64,000 bases of DNA from the NCBI GenBank assembly GCA_950295325.1, contig OX485809.1, positions 10,416,001 to 10,480,000 of the forward strand. Reading direction: 5' to 3'. Shown here one piece after another: positions 49,909-61,437 of this stretch. The translations under genes and the position numbers were made by a program. The notes under the pieces were generated by a model. The model saw only the letters and a list, made by a program, of their open reading frames with translations. It ran no database searches and was not told the DNA's origin. This DNA is from Polytrichum commune. Its lineage: Eukaryota; Streptophyta; Polytrichopsida; Polytrichales; Polytrichaceae. Position 1 is the stretch's first letter. Each line of letters starts with the position of its first letter.

Positions 49909-50289
49909 CTTCATATCCGCAACAATACAACTTGTCAATAATTGACAAACATACTAGGCAGTGGGTCACATTAATTTCTCTCGCATAAATATATCACATT
50001 TTTCATTGACTAACATATGGATTGTAAGCCAATATGTTTGTGATCTTTCAATAAAATAGAATGAATCACGCATGGTACACAAAATCATGACACATATGTT
50101 TAGCATATACGTAGAGAAAATAAGTGTGGGTGATATATATTTAGAATATGTAGAGAGTAAGCACAATAAATTTTGTCAGTGGTTGAAGTTATTCTCAAAT
50201 GTAAGCTAGACTAGATCAAGAATTTAATGTAGTGTTTTCACATGGCTATCAACTACAACTAGAATGCCCGGACCTCAAGTCCTTTTAAG
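49909..50289. other. AT-rich spacer, nothing recognised
   Basis: No frame, repeat end or RNA motif is evident. Confidence 0.4.
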
Positions 50290-50297
50290 CGTATAAC

Positions 50298-51101
50298 CAG
50301 GGTTGTCTATCGCGACGTCCTGCCACCGTCATGACGTGTCGTGTCGGGGCGGACCCCTCCGTCACGACATAATAGGGTCCACGTAGGGTCATACTAGGGG
50401 GAAGCTAGTAGGGTGGGTAAAATACTTACCTTCTTGCCAAGGTGGCATCCAATGTGGCAGAAAAATATGACGTGGATGTGCATATTTCCCTTGCCAGGTA
50501 AATCATTTTGCCTTTGTGTTTATCATTCTATTAAAATCAAAGTAGTAAAATATGACAAATGAGGGTGTGGGGGGGAGGGGAACGGAGCGGACGGGGACCG
50601 GAACGGGGGCGGGAACGGATGCGGACGGGGGGAACGCCGGATGGAGGGCCGGATGGGGTACGGATGGGGGCCGGATTGGGGTTCGGATTGGGGGGGGGAG
50701 GGGGCGGGTTCGGATTAGGGGGGGCCGGGTTCGGATGGGGGGGGAGGGGGGGCCGGGTGCCGGATTGGGGGGGGGGGGGCGGATGGAGGCTGGATGAGGG
50801 CCGGATGGGGGGCCGGATGGGGGAGGGGAACGTAGGGAGCGGGGGGAACAGGGGGGGGGGGGACGGGCGCTAATAATTTTTTTCCCACTTTACCTCTACT
50901 TTGCTGACATGGCACCATACGTGGACATCGTAAATCCTACGTGTCCTGATTGGGGTAATGTAATTACACAAAAAAATACGGTAAAATTCAAGTTCGTCAA
51001 GATAAAGACGGCATCTGGCATAATGTCATGACAGATACGTGTCGTGACGCCACGACATTATGTCGGGATTAGCCTCCGTCACGACACAATAGACAACCCT
51101 G
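50298..51101. mobile_element. hAT MITE with 8-bp target duplication and internal G-rich minisatellite
   Basis: A perfect 8-bp direct repeat CGTATAAC flanks the element (50290-50297, 51102-51109). Ends are CAGGGTTGTCTATCG and the inverse of CAGGGTTGTCTATTG; the subterminal parts contain several GTCACGACA/TGTCGTGACG words in both orientations. CAGGG termini with an 8-bp TSD are diagnostic of hAT. The centre (50555-50870) is a G-rich degenerate repeat. No transposase sequence remains. Confidence 0.9.
50555..50870 (+). repeat. G-rich GGATGGGGGCC-type minisatellite
   Basis: Degenerate repeats around GGCCGGATGGGGG and GGGTTCGGATTGGG, with G runs of up to ten. The plus strand is almost free of C-runs, so strand asymmetry is extreme and G-quadruplexes are plausible. 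The glycine-rich frames across it are produced by the repeat and are not genes. Confidence 0.9.
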
Positions 51102-51109
51102 CGTATAAC

Positions 51110-54100
51110 AATCCAATACAACGAATTGTTGCTCTTGAATTACCATCATAGGCCCTGATTAGTGGAGTGGGGTCTAGTGTAGTGGTGGTCCCTCATTGGC
51201 CTTCAACCCTATAGGGAGCATATTTTTACTAGAGCCCTTCATTCATGATGGACAAGTTCATGTATACATCGTGAATCTACGGTAGGAGAAAATTGCTGCA
51301 CTTTGATAATCCAACATAAAAACTCACCCCCTATAGGGTTGCGGCTGATTCATCTCAAATGACTTGGACTAGATTATATTTTGGGTCTTTGAAGCTAACC
51401 TTTGTGTTATATCGACGACAACAACAAAATGCTTATCTCTAGATTGCATACTATTTCAAGGCTTTTATGTTGGATGAATGAGATGCACATATGGTCGTAT
51501 GCAATATTCCCTTATTGAACGAAGCTCCGGCTACAATAATTCACTATTACCAATTTGAATAATGCGAATATGGTGTGCTACACACCAGCAACTCATTGCC
51601 CAAGTTGTCATTTTGTAAGGTGATTGCACCTGTTGTTGCCAACACTACACCCACAATACATTGTTGTGTGTGTGAGAGAGAGCTGACTAATCTTGTCCGG
51701 ATTAGAGTCTTGTCACAATTGGTTATGTCAACCTTATTGTGTGGTCTTGTTACGTAAAGTAACTGACAACATACATCCCTGTCAGTGCAGGGTCTTGATA
51801 ATTTTCCAGGTATAGTATGTTTTGTGTGTTTTTTGACAGACAATCCCTTGGTAAAGATACATGAACTTATATTAAGTCCTGTTACCGTATGATTACAATT
51901 AAGTATATCATCTATTATTCATTCAGGATCATCACACTCATTTCTGGAAGGAACCATTCTTCAAGAATGAATTATCCTATCTTAGCTATAGGACTCTTTC
52001 ACCCTTGTTCTTCTGTTTTCATAACAGGTATCCATCACTTCGGTTACACATGTCCCCCAAGTGGGTATATCCGAACTCCTCTTATTGCGTCACCCATATC
52101 CTACTTCAGTAATACAGAAGAGGACTATCGCTTTTCACCATACTATCCGTAGATATTCGTCTCTCTGTTCACTTTTTTCCTTGAGTGAAAAACCTCATAT
52201 GCTATTGGGACCAGCCCAGTTAATCACTCACTCTTATATTACAGTCACTTATATATGGAATCTCATGGATCAGAGCTATTCCCAGTAGCTCAACTATACT
52301 TCTCATGTATATCCTTTTAAGTCCATCCCAATCACTAGTATCTGCTGTAAGTCAAAAGACTTCCTCGGATTTTCTGAACAATCGCATAATTATGTAGACG
52401 GTTATGTGGGACCGCCTATTATTCATGTATTTTATCCGAATCCTGAACGTATTTGTGTATAATGCTCTTTATAGAAGGACACACTACCACTTCAGCTTGT
52501 GGGTAAGTCTGTACTCTATCATAGCCTCTCTCTTTCTTATTAGATCTGAGAGCATTCTTGGGTATGATTAGAATCCTTCATTCTTTTGCAATAATAATCA
52601 CTTACCCATGTATTCAAAGATTAGTCGTATATGAAGGACAAATCCGTGAATAAACAACTCAGTATTACTTATGTTATCATTAAGGTCACATATAATCTGA
52701 CTGTATCAATAACTCGATGTCAGATACATCTATAAGACCTTATGTATATGGATAATAAATGGAGAATCAGGCAATCCTCATAGTCATGTGACCAAATATC
52801 ATTAGGAGGAAGCATCAGAATTCCTGGTTCATTCCTCATCCAGCAATTTATAAACAGTAGAGATTATAAGTGTGTTTCCGGGGTCGTTTTCTCTTGAGAA
52901 ACTCCTCATAAATATACATCTCTCCCTTATTTATTCATATATCCAATATCGACGCTTATCATAAGTACATCCGTAGCAACCAGACTTCTGTCGTGCCCAC
53001 AATATTAGTATATGTAGCACCTTCTATGTTCTCACAGTGACTGTCTTGAACATCAGATTCTGATGATTATTTCTTAGTAAAGCAAGACGACCGAGAATTA
53101 CCATTCCCGATACTGTATTTATTCTCTGTCTCTCTCCGGCTTTGTTAGCATCAGGGTTTTAACAGGCCAGAAATGTATTGTTCAGCCTAATGAATATTGG
53201 AGCACAGTAATAGCAAGAAAGATCATGGGATTTCTCTATGACTCCCTTATTGTTCAGAGTATAGCCATTACTTCCAACCGTCTTATATCGACAACCACAG
53301 TACTTATTTGTCAGTTCATAGAGTAGATTTCAAAAAAGAATTATCAAGAATGATAATATTCATCACCAATTTTCTGGGTTTCAAAGAGGAGGTTCAAGAA
53401 AGATTGTGATGAGTTGGACACTTTCTTTGGAAGGTGCGTTGCACTTGTAGAAGAGGTCCTCACCTATGCCCATGCTCCCCAATTACCACGAGATAGATTA
53501 GTAGAGCGTACAACAGGTGTAGGCGGACCATCTTACTTGTTATCGATGTCAACAAGGCAATGCTACTTTCATGGAAATAAGTATCATACTCTATATATTG
53601 GATTGCATATAATGAAAAAACATCATGCAATCAAGAAATGCCAAGTACAAGAAACTAATACTCCATGTATTCTGATCTTTCTTCAAGTATACTTAAGGCT
53701 GAACCATCAGATTCTACACCTTAAAGTCGTCTGGCGATGAGTTTTTGCTCATCTTGAAAAATTCAGTGACCCTGTATTGTATTCCCTATTCACAACTCCT
53801 CAGAGCAGAGACCCGAAGTAGCACAAATACTGTGAAGCCTTCGGCAATTCAGGGCTGCGTACAAACATTCAGCTGTGACACTCCTTCTTATTCAGACTGT
53901 TCACGCAAATACACTCTCTCCTCCCTTACAGTCGTCTGTCTACACGGCGTACTCTGTCAGTCTGCACTGTAGAGATCAACTAAAGGGGTAGTGGTTAAGC
54001 CCCTATGGAAGTGCTTTCAGGGACTCCAACTCCCGTTTATATACTGTATTCTTTCTTTCATGGGCAGCCCGTTGATGTTTTTAGAAGGGAGCCCGTAAAT

Positions 54101-54300
54101 CAAGAAGTAGGTAGAGAGAGAGAGAGAGAGAGAGAGAGAGTCTACAAGCACATTTGCAAGTCTGAAGGACAAACACAACACGCTCCAAAACTCTTAGTTC
54201 AGAAGTCAAATTCTTCAAGTGAAAGTCACGTGTACAACCCTTAGGCATTTTCTTTTTGTACATGTACATACCATACTTGAATTATGTATCTATATAGTAG
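51110..54300. other. Unassigned intergenic sequence
   Basis: No gene recognised. From about 51.85 to 53.95 kb the plus strand is pyrimidine-leaning, with short overlapping frames; it might be the non-coding body or LTR of a retroelement, but no ends or second copy were found. A copy of the TTTTATGTTGGATGAATGAG repeat is at 51440-51515 and an (AG)n microsatellite at 54113-54140. Confidence 0.4.
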
Positions 54301-54528
54301 AGGAGAGAGGGAATTATCGCATAGGAACGTACCTCTCATTCACCCAACATAAAAGCCTTGAAACATAATGCAAGCTCTACGTTTAAATTTTTGGTGGATT
54401 CGACACCGAAATTAGCTTGAAAGACCCTACTATCAGTCCATGTCATTCGAGACGAATTGACAATAAACCTAGAGGGGGTCTCAAGTCACGCTTGTTACTT
54501 GTATGTACACGATAATTCCCTCTCTCCT
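54301..54528. mobile_element. Small MITE with perfect 19-bp TIRs
   Basis: Both ends are AGGAGAGAGGGAATTATCG in inverted orientation, 228 bp apart overall. Next to the left end is CCTCTCATTCACCCAACATA followed by AAAGCC, whose inverse (TTTTATRTTGGATGAATGAG) marks related fragments at 40.6, 51.45, 62.57 and 63.77 kb. No target duplication could be read. Confidence 0.7.
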
Positions 54529-54844
54529 ACGTTAAAACCCTTAAGGTTCTAGGTCAGCATTGGGGATCGATAGGTGCACTCACCCTAGTGGAAAATGGGA
54601 AGGGGGGAAGCAGGCATACCTGCCACCTGGACCCCCCTCATCCTTCCACGTCACCACGCCCATCCCATGCCGCGCATCCTTCCCAGTCGTCGTTTCTCGC
54701 CGCCTTCTTCACTTGCTTCCATCCCGTCTTGGCGCAACCCTCAACCCAACAATCTCATTTTCGCAACCTCGCAGCTCGCGGCCTCGTAAGTTTCTGTAGA
54801 CCGGTGGCAACTTGTGAGCCAAGTTTCAGCAAAGTTGGGGCAAG
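54529..54844 (+). promoter_or_regulatory. Promoter and leader of the DUF3339 gene
   Basis: GC-rich, C-rich stretch immediately before the start codon, in contrast with the AT-rich surroundings; compatible with promoter and 5'UTR. Several overlapping frames here are shadows. The transcription start is not determined. Confidence 0.4.
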
Positions 54845-55060
54845 ATGGTGGACGTAGCAGCGCTGATCATCGGTGTGGTCCTGTTCGTAGTTCTGTCACC
54901 AGGGCTGGTGCTCCAGATCCCCGGCGACGAACGCCCCGTAGAGTTCACTAACCAGAAGACCAGCATAGCGTCCGTGGTGGTGCATGCGGTCGTCTTCATC
55001 CTGCTCTTCTATGTGTTGCAGCTCTTGTTCCACGTCCACGGTGGTGCCAAGGTCGACTAG
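54845..55060 (+). CDS. DUF3339 family small membrane protein
   Basis: Single-exon gene of 71 residues, ATG at 54845, TAG at 55058-55060. The sequence begins MVDVAALIIGVVLFVVLSPG, a first membrane helix, followed by LVLQIPGDERPVEF and TNQKTSIASVVVHAVVF, the two signature blocks of DUF3339 (Q-I-P-G...VEF; QTS..S..VH...F), and a second helix at about residues 43-62, ending HVHGGAKVD. Length and layout match the plant family of 65-75 residue two-helix proteins. No molecular function is established for the family. Its codon use is markedly more GC-rich than the surroundings, as expected of a real, expressed gene. Confidence 0.93.
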   Translation: MVDVAALIIGVVLFVVLSPGLVLQIPGDERPVEFTNQKTSIASVVVHAVVFILLFYVLQLLFHVHGGAKVD

Positions 55061-58000
55061 AGCGCCCCCCGCCTTTGCAGGTCAGCTAGATTGAACCCTG
55101 GAGCCATGGGTTGCGGTTTTACTTGCGAGAAGTTTCTGTGGTCAATGAAATTCCTGTTTGTTTGTCAGCACTAGAGTTTGTCTCCACTAGTCCCGCCAGT
55201 AGTCCTCTTAAATTAGCTATATGGCCCGCCATGGCCAGATGACCCTGCATGTGGAGGCATGGCGTGTAAAACACCTGCATGCAAACAAGAGACCTGCAGA
55301 ATTTTGTGTCGACGTGAGAATCGTTCACGTGAAGTCTCCTATGTTGTGTGGATTTTCCTAGGAGCATATGTATTTGTCGGTTTGTTTTGGTTCTTGTTGT
55401 TTGTTAGAACTTTTGATGGAGTACAACAGTAGAGTTTGCTCGTGTCGGCCACCGGTGCTGTTAAAACCCCTATTCCTGGATTAGCTGAGCCGTTATAGTT
55501 AGATAGCTCCAGTCGCGCTTGTTCATAGCTTAGCTCCGTGAACTCATCATGTGTATTTCTATTTGAGCTCAAGTCTCTGCGCGAAGGTTAAGCGTCTCTC
55601 ATTTACGCTAACCCTGCCATGTCCGCCATGTCTGGTGTTTGGCCTTTTGAGAAGTATGTGTGGTGTGTTTCGTGTGTGTATGGTTTGCATCGTTTGAATA
55701 GTCGAGTTTTGAAACGTTCTATCTCTGGATTAGCTAGAGCCCCGCCATCGACTTTTCATGACTCCGTATGGCATTTAAAATACATGGGGTTGTGTATGTA
55801 TGGGGTTTACATATGAGCTCGAGTCTGTGCCCAGTGAGTCTGTCGCTCATTTGAGCTAACCCCCAGTTGGCGACAACCCTATCTACATGAAAACGAAACG
55901 GCGACGGAGTTGCGGCTCTGGAATTTCGCAGCATCTGTAGGACTTGTGCTTGGTGTGCGTTCTTGGTGTTATTCAATTTTGTAGTGTAATATTCATGACA
56001 TGTGATGGATGTGTTTATGGTGAGTGCAGAAGGTTGAAGCAATTCAAGGCGGCTGGCATAAGTGTCTGGACTTTAACTGTTGAATATGCCAGCGGCCGTC
56101 CTCAAGGGTTTACACAAGATGCGGAACATTAGGATTGATGCGGATACAGCGGGTTTTGCAGAATCTGGTGGTTTACTGTGGTGTGCAGTCGATAATTGCT
56201 CGACTGGGCAACCACGAACATAGTGGACACTAGATGATTTTGTTTACTATATGCTGTACTTGATGACTACACCATGGATATAGTCATCACGTGGTTTAGT
56301 GTGAATACATAACTGTACATGTGGTCGCGTTTTATATAAATAATGTATTCGAATCGCTAAAAAGGCTTTCACGGCTCGAAGTTGCAATGCCTGAGTGAAC
56401 ACAGTCTGTACGTTGTCTGTTCTGTGTGTTAATGTTGGTTGAAATTTAGTTTTGATATCACTTTGGAAGGCTGCTAAGTATCTATTTGCTTTGACGTACC
56501 AGTGTAAGCAGCCTTTGGCAAGCAGGTTACTGTGAAAATGATTAATAAGTGTTTCTACGAAATGTTTGCCATGCCTAAGAATTTGTCAAGGGTGTTATAT
56601 TATCATGATAAAGTATCTGTCAAGCTGTCATGCATAAGGTTAGTAGGTGCTATTCTGTTGTTTTTTGATGTTCTCAAACTTCTACCGATTAGATTTACAT
56701 AATGAAACTAATTAGCAATTTTATGATGAAGCAAAAATCAGATTGAAGTCAAACTTCCCCTTGTTTAGTTATGGTTATGGGAAGTGGATGTTTATTGATT
56801 CTTTTGGCTGGATGCATAGGTCCCCCCAATGATTCTGTCCACTATTGAGAGTGGGGTAGTTAATAAAATTTGAAGGCAAAGTCTAATTTCTTTTAAACAT
56901 ATGTCTTTACAGTGTTTACCCTCATCAATCTCCACACCAATCAAATGAGTTCAGAAAGTAACCTAATGACACCCACATACTGTATGGTCATTTGACATAT
57001 CCTCACCTTCTCACTGTGAGAATTGCAAAAACAGAAAGTAAAAGTTTCTGTGAGAATTGTTTATGAGATATGTGAAACAATACAACCTTATCATAGCTAG
57101 CTTGGCAGAGCTGAAATGGAGATCGGCTTACCTGGGATTTTTTGAGTTCAAGTTTGCATGTGCGATGGAGCTAGATGATGATTGTTGGAATTTTCCACCT
57201 GAATGTTCCTGTTAGAACTTTGTACTATAATCCTAATTTATTTGTGTCGAATGTATCTTGGAATATTTGCATGAAAATTTGACAAGGGTTGTGTTTCCTT
57301 TACTTCAAAGTTCTGAACAAGTGAGCTTGACGTGGATATGATGGTGTGAAGTAGCTACACTTGGGGTCTAAGGGATATGTAACACAGTATGGGGTTGTAA
57401 ATCGGGCACTGGAAAGTAAAAAAGTGTATGAGATGTGAGAATCTATACAACCTTGGAGCTGACTTGACAAACCTCAAATGGAGACCACCTCGCCCAGGAA
57501 TTTCGGTGGAAGTTGCAGAGGAAAGATTCTGCTGCATGTACAAAAAATATCATTGTATCAAGGGCTTTTCCACCTCAATAGTTTTTTTTATTGAACTATG
57601 CTCAATCATTTTATCTACTGTGCGCTATATAAGTTATGGCAGTGGAGTGCAGGATAGTCAGTCATTTGGGTCCAATAACAGTCCGTTGGAACCCCATTCA
57701 AATTGTCCTACAGTTTCACACACTCACCAACCTTGAGATGATTTACAACTCAATGTAGCATTCACCTTCACATCCTTGAAGATAATCCTTACTTGTTATG
57801 GAAGGTATTTATAATTACAAGTTACGTGGTGTTATTAAGTGTGGATAAGCTGCACAATTATGCTTATTGTCTGGGAGATTTCTACACCTAAGAATTTTGG
57901 AGGACTGGATCAGGATTCTTGCACATTAGAATATCCTATTACAAATAATTATGTGCTAGTATATTTCAAAATAATTAACATAATAATAATAATAAAACAC

Positions 58001-58340
58001 CTCTTGCAGACTTCAGTCATTAGCTCTTGTGGTTATACAACACAACAAATTATAGAAGAATACAGGATATTCTAGAACCACGATATTTAGAATTTTAGAT
58101 ACACAGATGCTAGCCTCAACATTTTAAGTGAAGCAAACAACACCGGGGGGGGAGAACTCTTCACTTCTTCCATGCTTCGCAAGCAAAGGTCAGCACAAAC
58201 AATCTAAAACTGAGATCGTTTGAAGGACTATGAACATTTTGAACATATATTTATGATCTGTGAATGCTTGTTGTACAATGCTCGGGGTTGCATCCTCAAT
58301 TGTACATTGCTAATGCGGATGGCTGACACATACACAGTGG
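55061..58340. other. Intergenic; contains 3' flanks and one repeat copy
   Basis: 55061-55170 likely holds the 3'UTR of the DUF3339 gene. Frames at 55.1-56.1 and 57.4-58.1 kb show no domain. A copy of the dispersed repeat of 7775 is at 56750-57010 (TTTAGTTATGGTTATGGGAA; CTGGATGCATAGGTCC). Around 58100-58340 lies the probable 3'UTR of the minus-strand PGP synthase gene, with a G-run at 58145-58152. Confidence 0.5.
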
Positions 58341-61300
58341 CTATTTTGCCAACTGTTTCCACATAGCTTTAATGTACACAGCAAGAGACCACAATGCTAG
58401 GCCTGCAGCAACGTAGAGCAGACTAACACCTGCTACTTCAATTACAGCCCCTCCTCTGCAAAATCCCACAATGATATTAGAATGCTTTTGCAGAAGCAAA
58501 GCCTTCATCTACACACTGATATGATTGACACTGTTGTGTAACATCAGGATTGGGATATGAAAACTATGACCAGAAACTTCAGTAGGCAGACAAATCCCAG
58601 TATGGCATGAAGTGATTCACACAAACAATCTGCTAGGTGTTCAGGACAATCAGTACCCTCCATCTCGTGATGCCAGCAGGAGAGTTAGAGCCACCATTTG
58701 TGTCGCAGTTTTCCACTTCCCTAGATTATTTACTGCAACAGCCTGTGGAGGACCCAAACACATTATTGCTTTGGATGTGAGACTGCTCTTATAGTTGGGA
58801 CACTACTTTATATGCTCATCGACACAAGGATAAATTCCTAAACACCTCCAGATGAATATCCCACTCCACTAATAACCATCTCCATTGGGCAAGGGAAACA
58901 ATTGATTGGCTCATGCAGAATTATTGCTGTTCACTCTCATTAGAATCACCACAAATGGAACTGTTACTTGTAGCATCAAAGAATTATCAGATTCTGTACC
59001 TTGTGGATATCTCCTCCCTGAGATGCAGCCCATTCCCGCAATGCTGACATGGTTATCTGTAGACAGCAGCTTCCACTTCATTATGATTCACCAACATACT
59101 GTTTCAGCAGCAATACAAAGCGAAGTATCTTTAACTTACATGTCAACAAGTCATAGTCATCCTCCCTGGTGGCTGCTATCATGACCAATCATTCTTTCAC
59201 AGAAAATCCCAGATGGGACTTCACTGACTATAATGTGAAACTCACACATAAAGACCAGTTAACCAAGCCACATCTTTATCACATTGCAATAGATCAGACA
59301 CTTTAACTCATTTCATCCTGTTGTAATTCTCTTGCTGTACTTAGACAGAAATTCAACCAACTGCTAAGTCCAAATAAGTAACATCTGAGACCAGAATGAT
59401 CTAGAAACGTCTGTCAAGCTCCCTGCTCACGTGAGTTCTAGTGAGCATGAAGGACCTTAAAGCTGCTGAAGGAAAGAGGGATGCAAGGAGTTACCTCTCG
59501 ACCAATCATCGCAATGGCTGGAACAGGGAGCAGCCAAGGGACAAACCTTGCTATCATTGTTGGGGATGATCTTGTGCACAAAAGTACCAAAGTGGTGACC
59601 ACCATCAACTGTACAGTAAAATCATGTTGTACACCTTTAAAACTGACACCCGCTTCTCTGTGTGCTCCAAGAAGCCTAAACATGCAGTCAGCCACATCAC
59701 CTTGAAGCATTCTTTAAACATGAGACTTCACCATTGAACAAATTCCTGGTCCAGGTTCAGAAATGACTCACTTTATCAGCAACAGGATCCAAAAAAGCAC
59801 CAAACTCCGAGCTTGTCCCCATCTGCATCTCAGACAGAAACAAAAACATCAGCAACAAAGTACCCACACATAATATCAGGTTTCAAGATCCAGAGTAGGA
59901 CCCACAAGATGATTGCCCAGGAAGGCAGAGAAATCCAAAGGATATATTACCCTCCTTGCAAGATACCCATCAAGCCAGTCCGTAATGGCCGCAAGCACAA
60001 AAATTGTAGCTCCTGCAAGAGTGGCCCATCTCGCTTGGGTGTAAAACACTGTCATGCACATACACAAAATCCCCCAACCCTGTCATTTTCAATACCCGTT
60101 TGAGGATTTTCTACAACTGCAAATCACAGAAGCGCAGAAAGCACCTCAGTTTGAACCGATCCTGTGTAGAATATAACCAAGAAAGCTCAAGGGTGTTTCA
60201 CTCAAACACTCTGACACATGATTTCAAGTATTGCTATGTTGATTTCTGTGGTGTTACACAAACCCTCTTAGGATTTTATAAATTTCCGTTCACAGTGAAG
60301 TGCATTTCCTGGCTTTGAGTAGAGAGGCTCAGATTTGGGCACCTGGCCTAAAGCTTGAAGCATATGCAATTTTGTTTTATTTAACTCTGAGCTCTAGCAA
60401 TTTGCAGTTTGAAGCCCCCTGTACACTAGAGCTTTGAGTTAAACTTGCAATTTTGGGAATTTTGAACAAGCTTTCATCCAAAACTCTTGATCAATCCTAA
60501 AATCCTCAATTATTTGAACAAGTGTAAAGTGGCCATGCTCAAAGTGAGATATCAAAGAAGCACGGTACTAAACAAAAAAGCATTCATGACAAGCCAAAGA
60601 ACGCTTGAAAGCACATCGCCTTGGGGCCCACAAATAAAGAGCTCGAGATCTCAACAATTTCTAAGCTACCTCATGGAGGTAGCTTAGGGTTTTGACCAAG
60701 AGCTTGTCAAAAATGATTGAGGACTTGTCCTTGTCATTCCACATTCCACATGGGATCTATCAAGACGGCATCTGAGCATTGTAAGTCCGGTTCAAGCTCT
60801 CAAGTTGAAAGCTCAAGTGTTATGGACTTTAGTGAACAAGCTTTCCAGCCTAAGAGGCTCCCTGCAATAAGAAGGCTCCTATCTTCAAGCTCTCAACCAC
60901 TCTAAAGGGGGCTTAGAATTATCCCAAATTCACCAAGGCAATAACAATCGGTGGCAGCCATAACTTACCGGCAATCAAAGCAGGCACGGCTGCTACGCGG
61001 ACCAACGTCAAGATAGTTGGCAAAGTCAGCAGATTCCCCGACCCCGCTGAGGAGCTATCGTTCCCCTTCGAGACTGCAACGCCCACCGCTTCCGTCTCGC
61101 CTTCCCGGACGTCCCCAATACATTTTATACGAACACCTTCGCTTCTGAGCCTATATTGAAGTCCATAAACTGAATCTCCACCTCGTCGCGCTGACCCAAT
61201 GGTGAGCACCCTGCGAGAGGATCTCCCTGGAGGGACAATACAAATGCTCTGCCCTGGTCCTACACTTCCTAACCTGGATAGAAGGCCTGAGGAAGCAGTT

Positions 61301-61437
61301 CTCTCCAGCTTGCGGAAGGACCTGTTGGAGGACGGAAGGATGGAGCCATAGGAGGCGAGGGCGAGAGTGAGGCTTAGCATTGCTGGGAGACACACAGAGG
61401 AAAGCAAAGAGGAGAAGATCAGCAAGGATATTAGCAA
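58341..61437 (-). CDS. PGPS: CDP-diacylglycerol-glycerol-3-phosphate 3-phosphatidyltransferase (PGP synthase)
   Basis: Seven exons, all with GT-AG borders and consistent phase: 61437-60969, 60048-59951, 59822-59772, 59608-59495, 59056-59000, 58742-58657, 58455-58341. This gives 329 residues from 61437, or 310 from the in-frame ATG at 61380, close to about 300 in other plants. The diagnostic CDP-alcohol phosphotransferase motif D-x2-DG-x2-AR-x8-G-x3-D-x3-D is complete but split by an intron: DWLDGYLARR ends exon 2, and MGTSSEFGAFLDPVADK is exon 3. Later exons encode IAMIGRE, ITMSALREWAASQGG, AVAVNNLGKWKTATQM and a final helix ending AMWKQLAK. The first about 100 residues are Ser/Arg-rich, consistent with a plastid and/or mitochondrial transit peptide. 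It makes phosphatidylglycerophosphate from CDP-diacylglycerol and glycerol 3-phosphate, the committed step to phosphatidylglycerol of thylakoids and to cardiolipin. Confidence 0.95.

Noticed and set aside
50552-50918. Glycine-rich and proline-rich open frames on both strands
   Set aside because: They are produced by translating the G-rich minisatellite inside a hAT element; no start context, domain or independent support.
53414-53740. 108-residue frame in the 51-54 kb unassigned region
   Set aside because: No family resemblance; amino-acid composition and local context do not suggest a gene.
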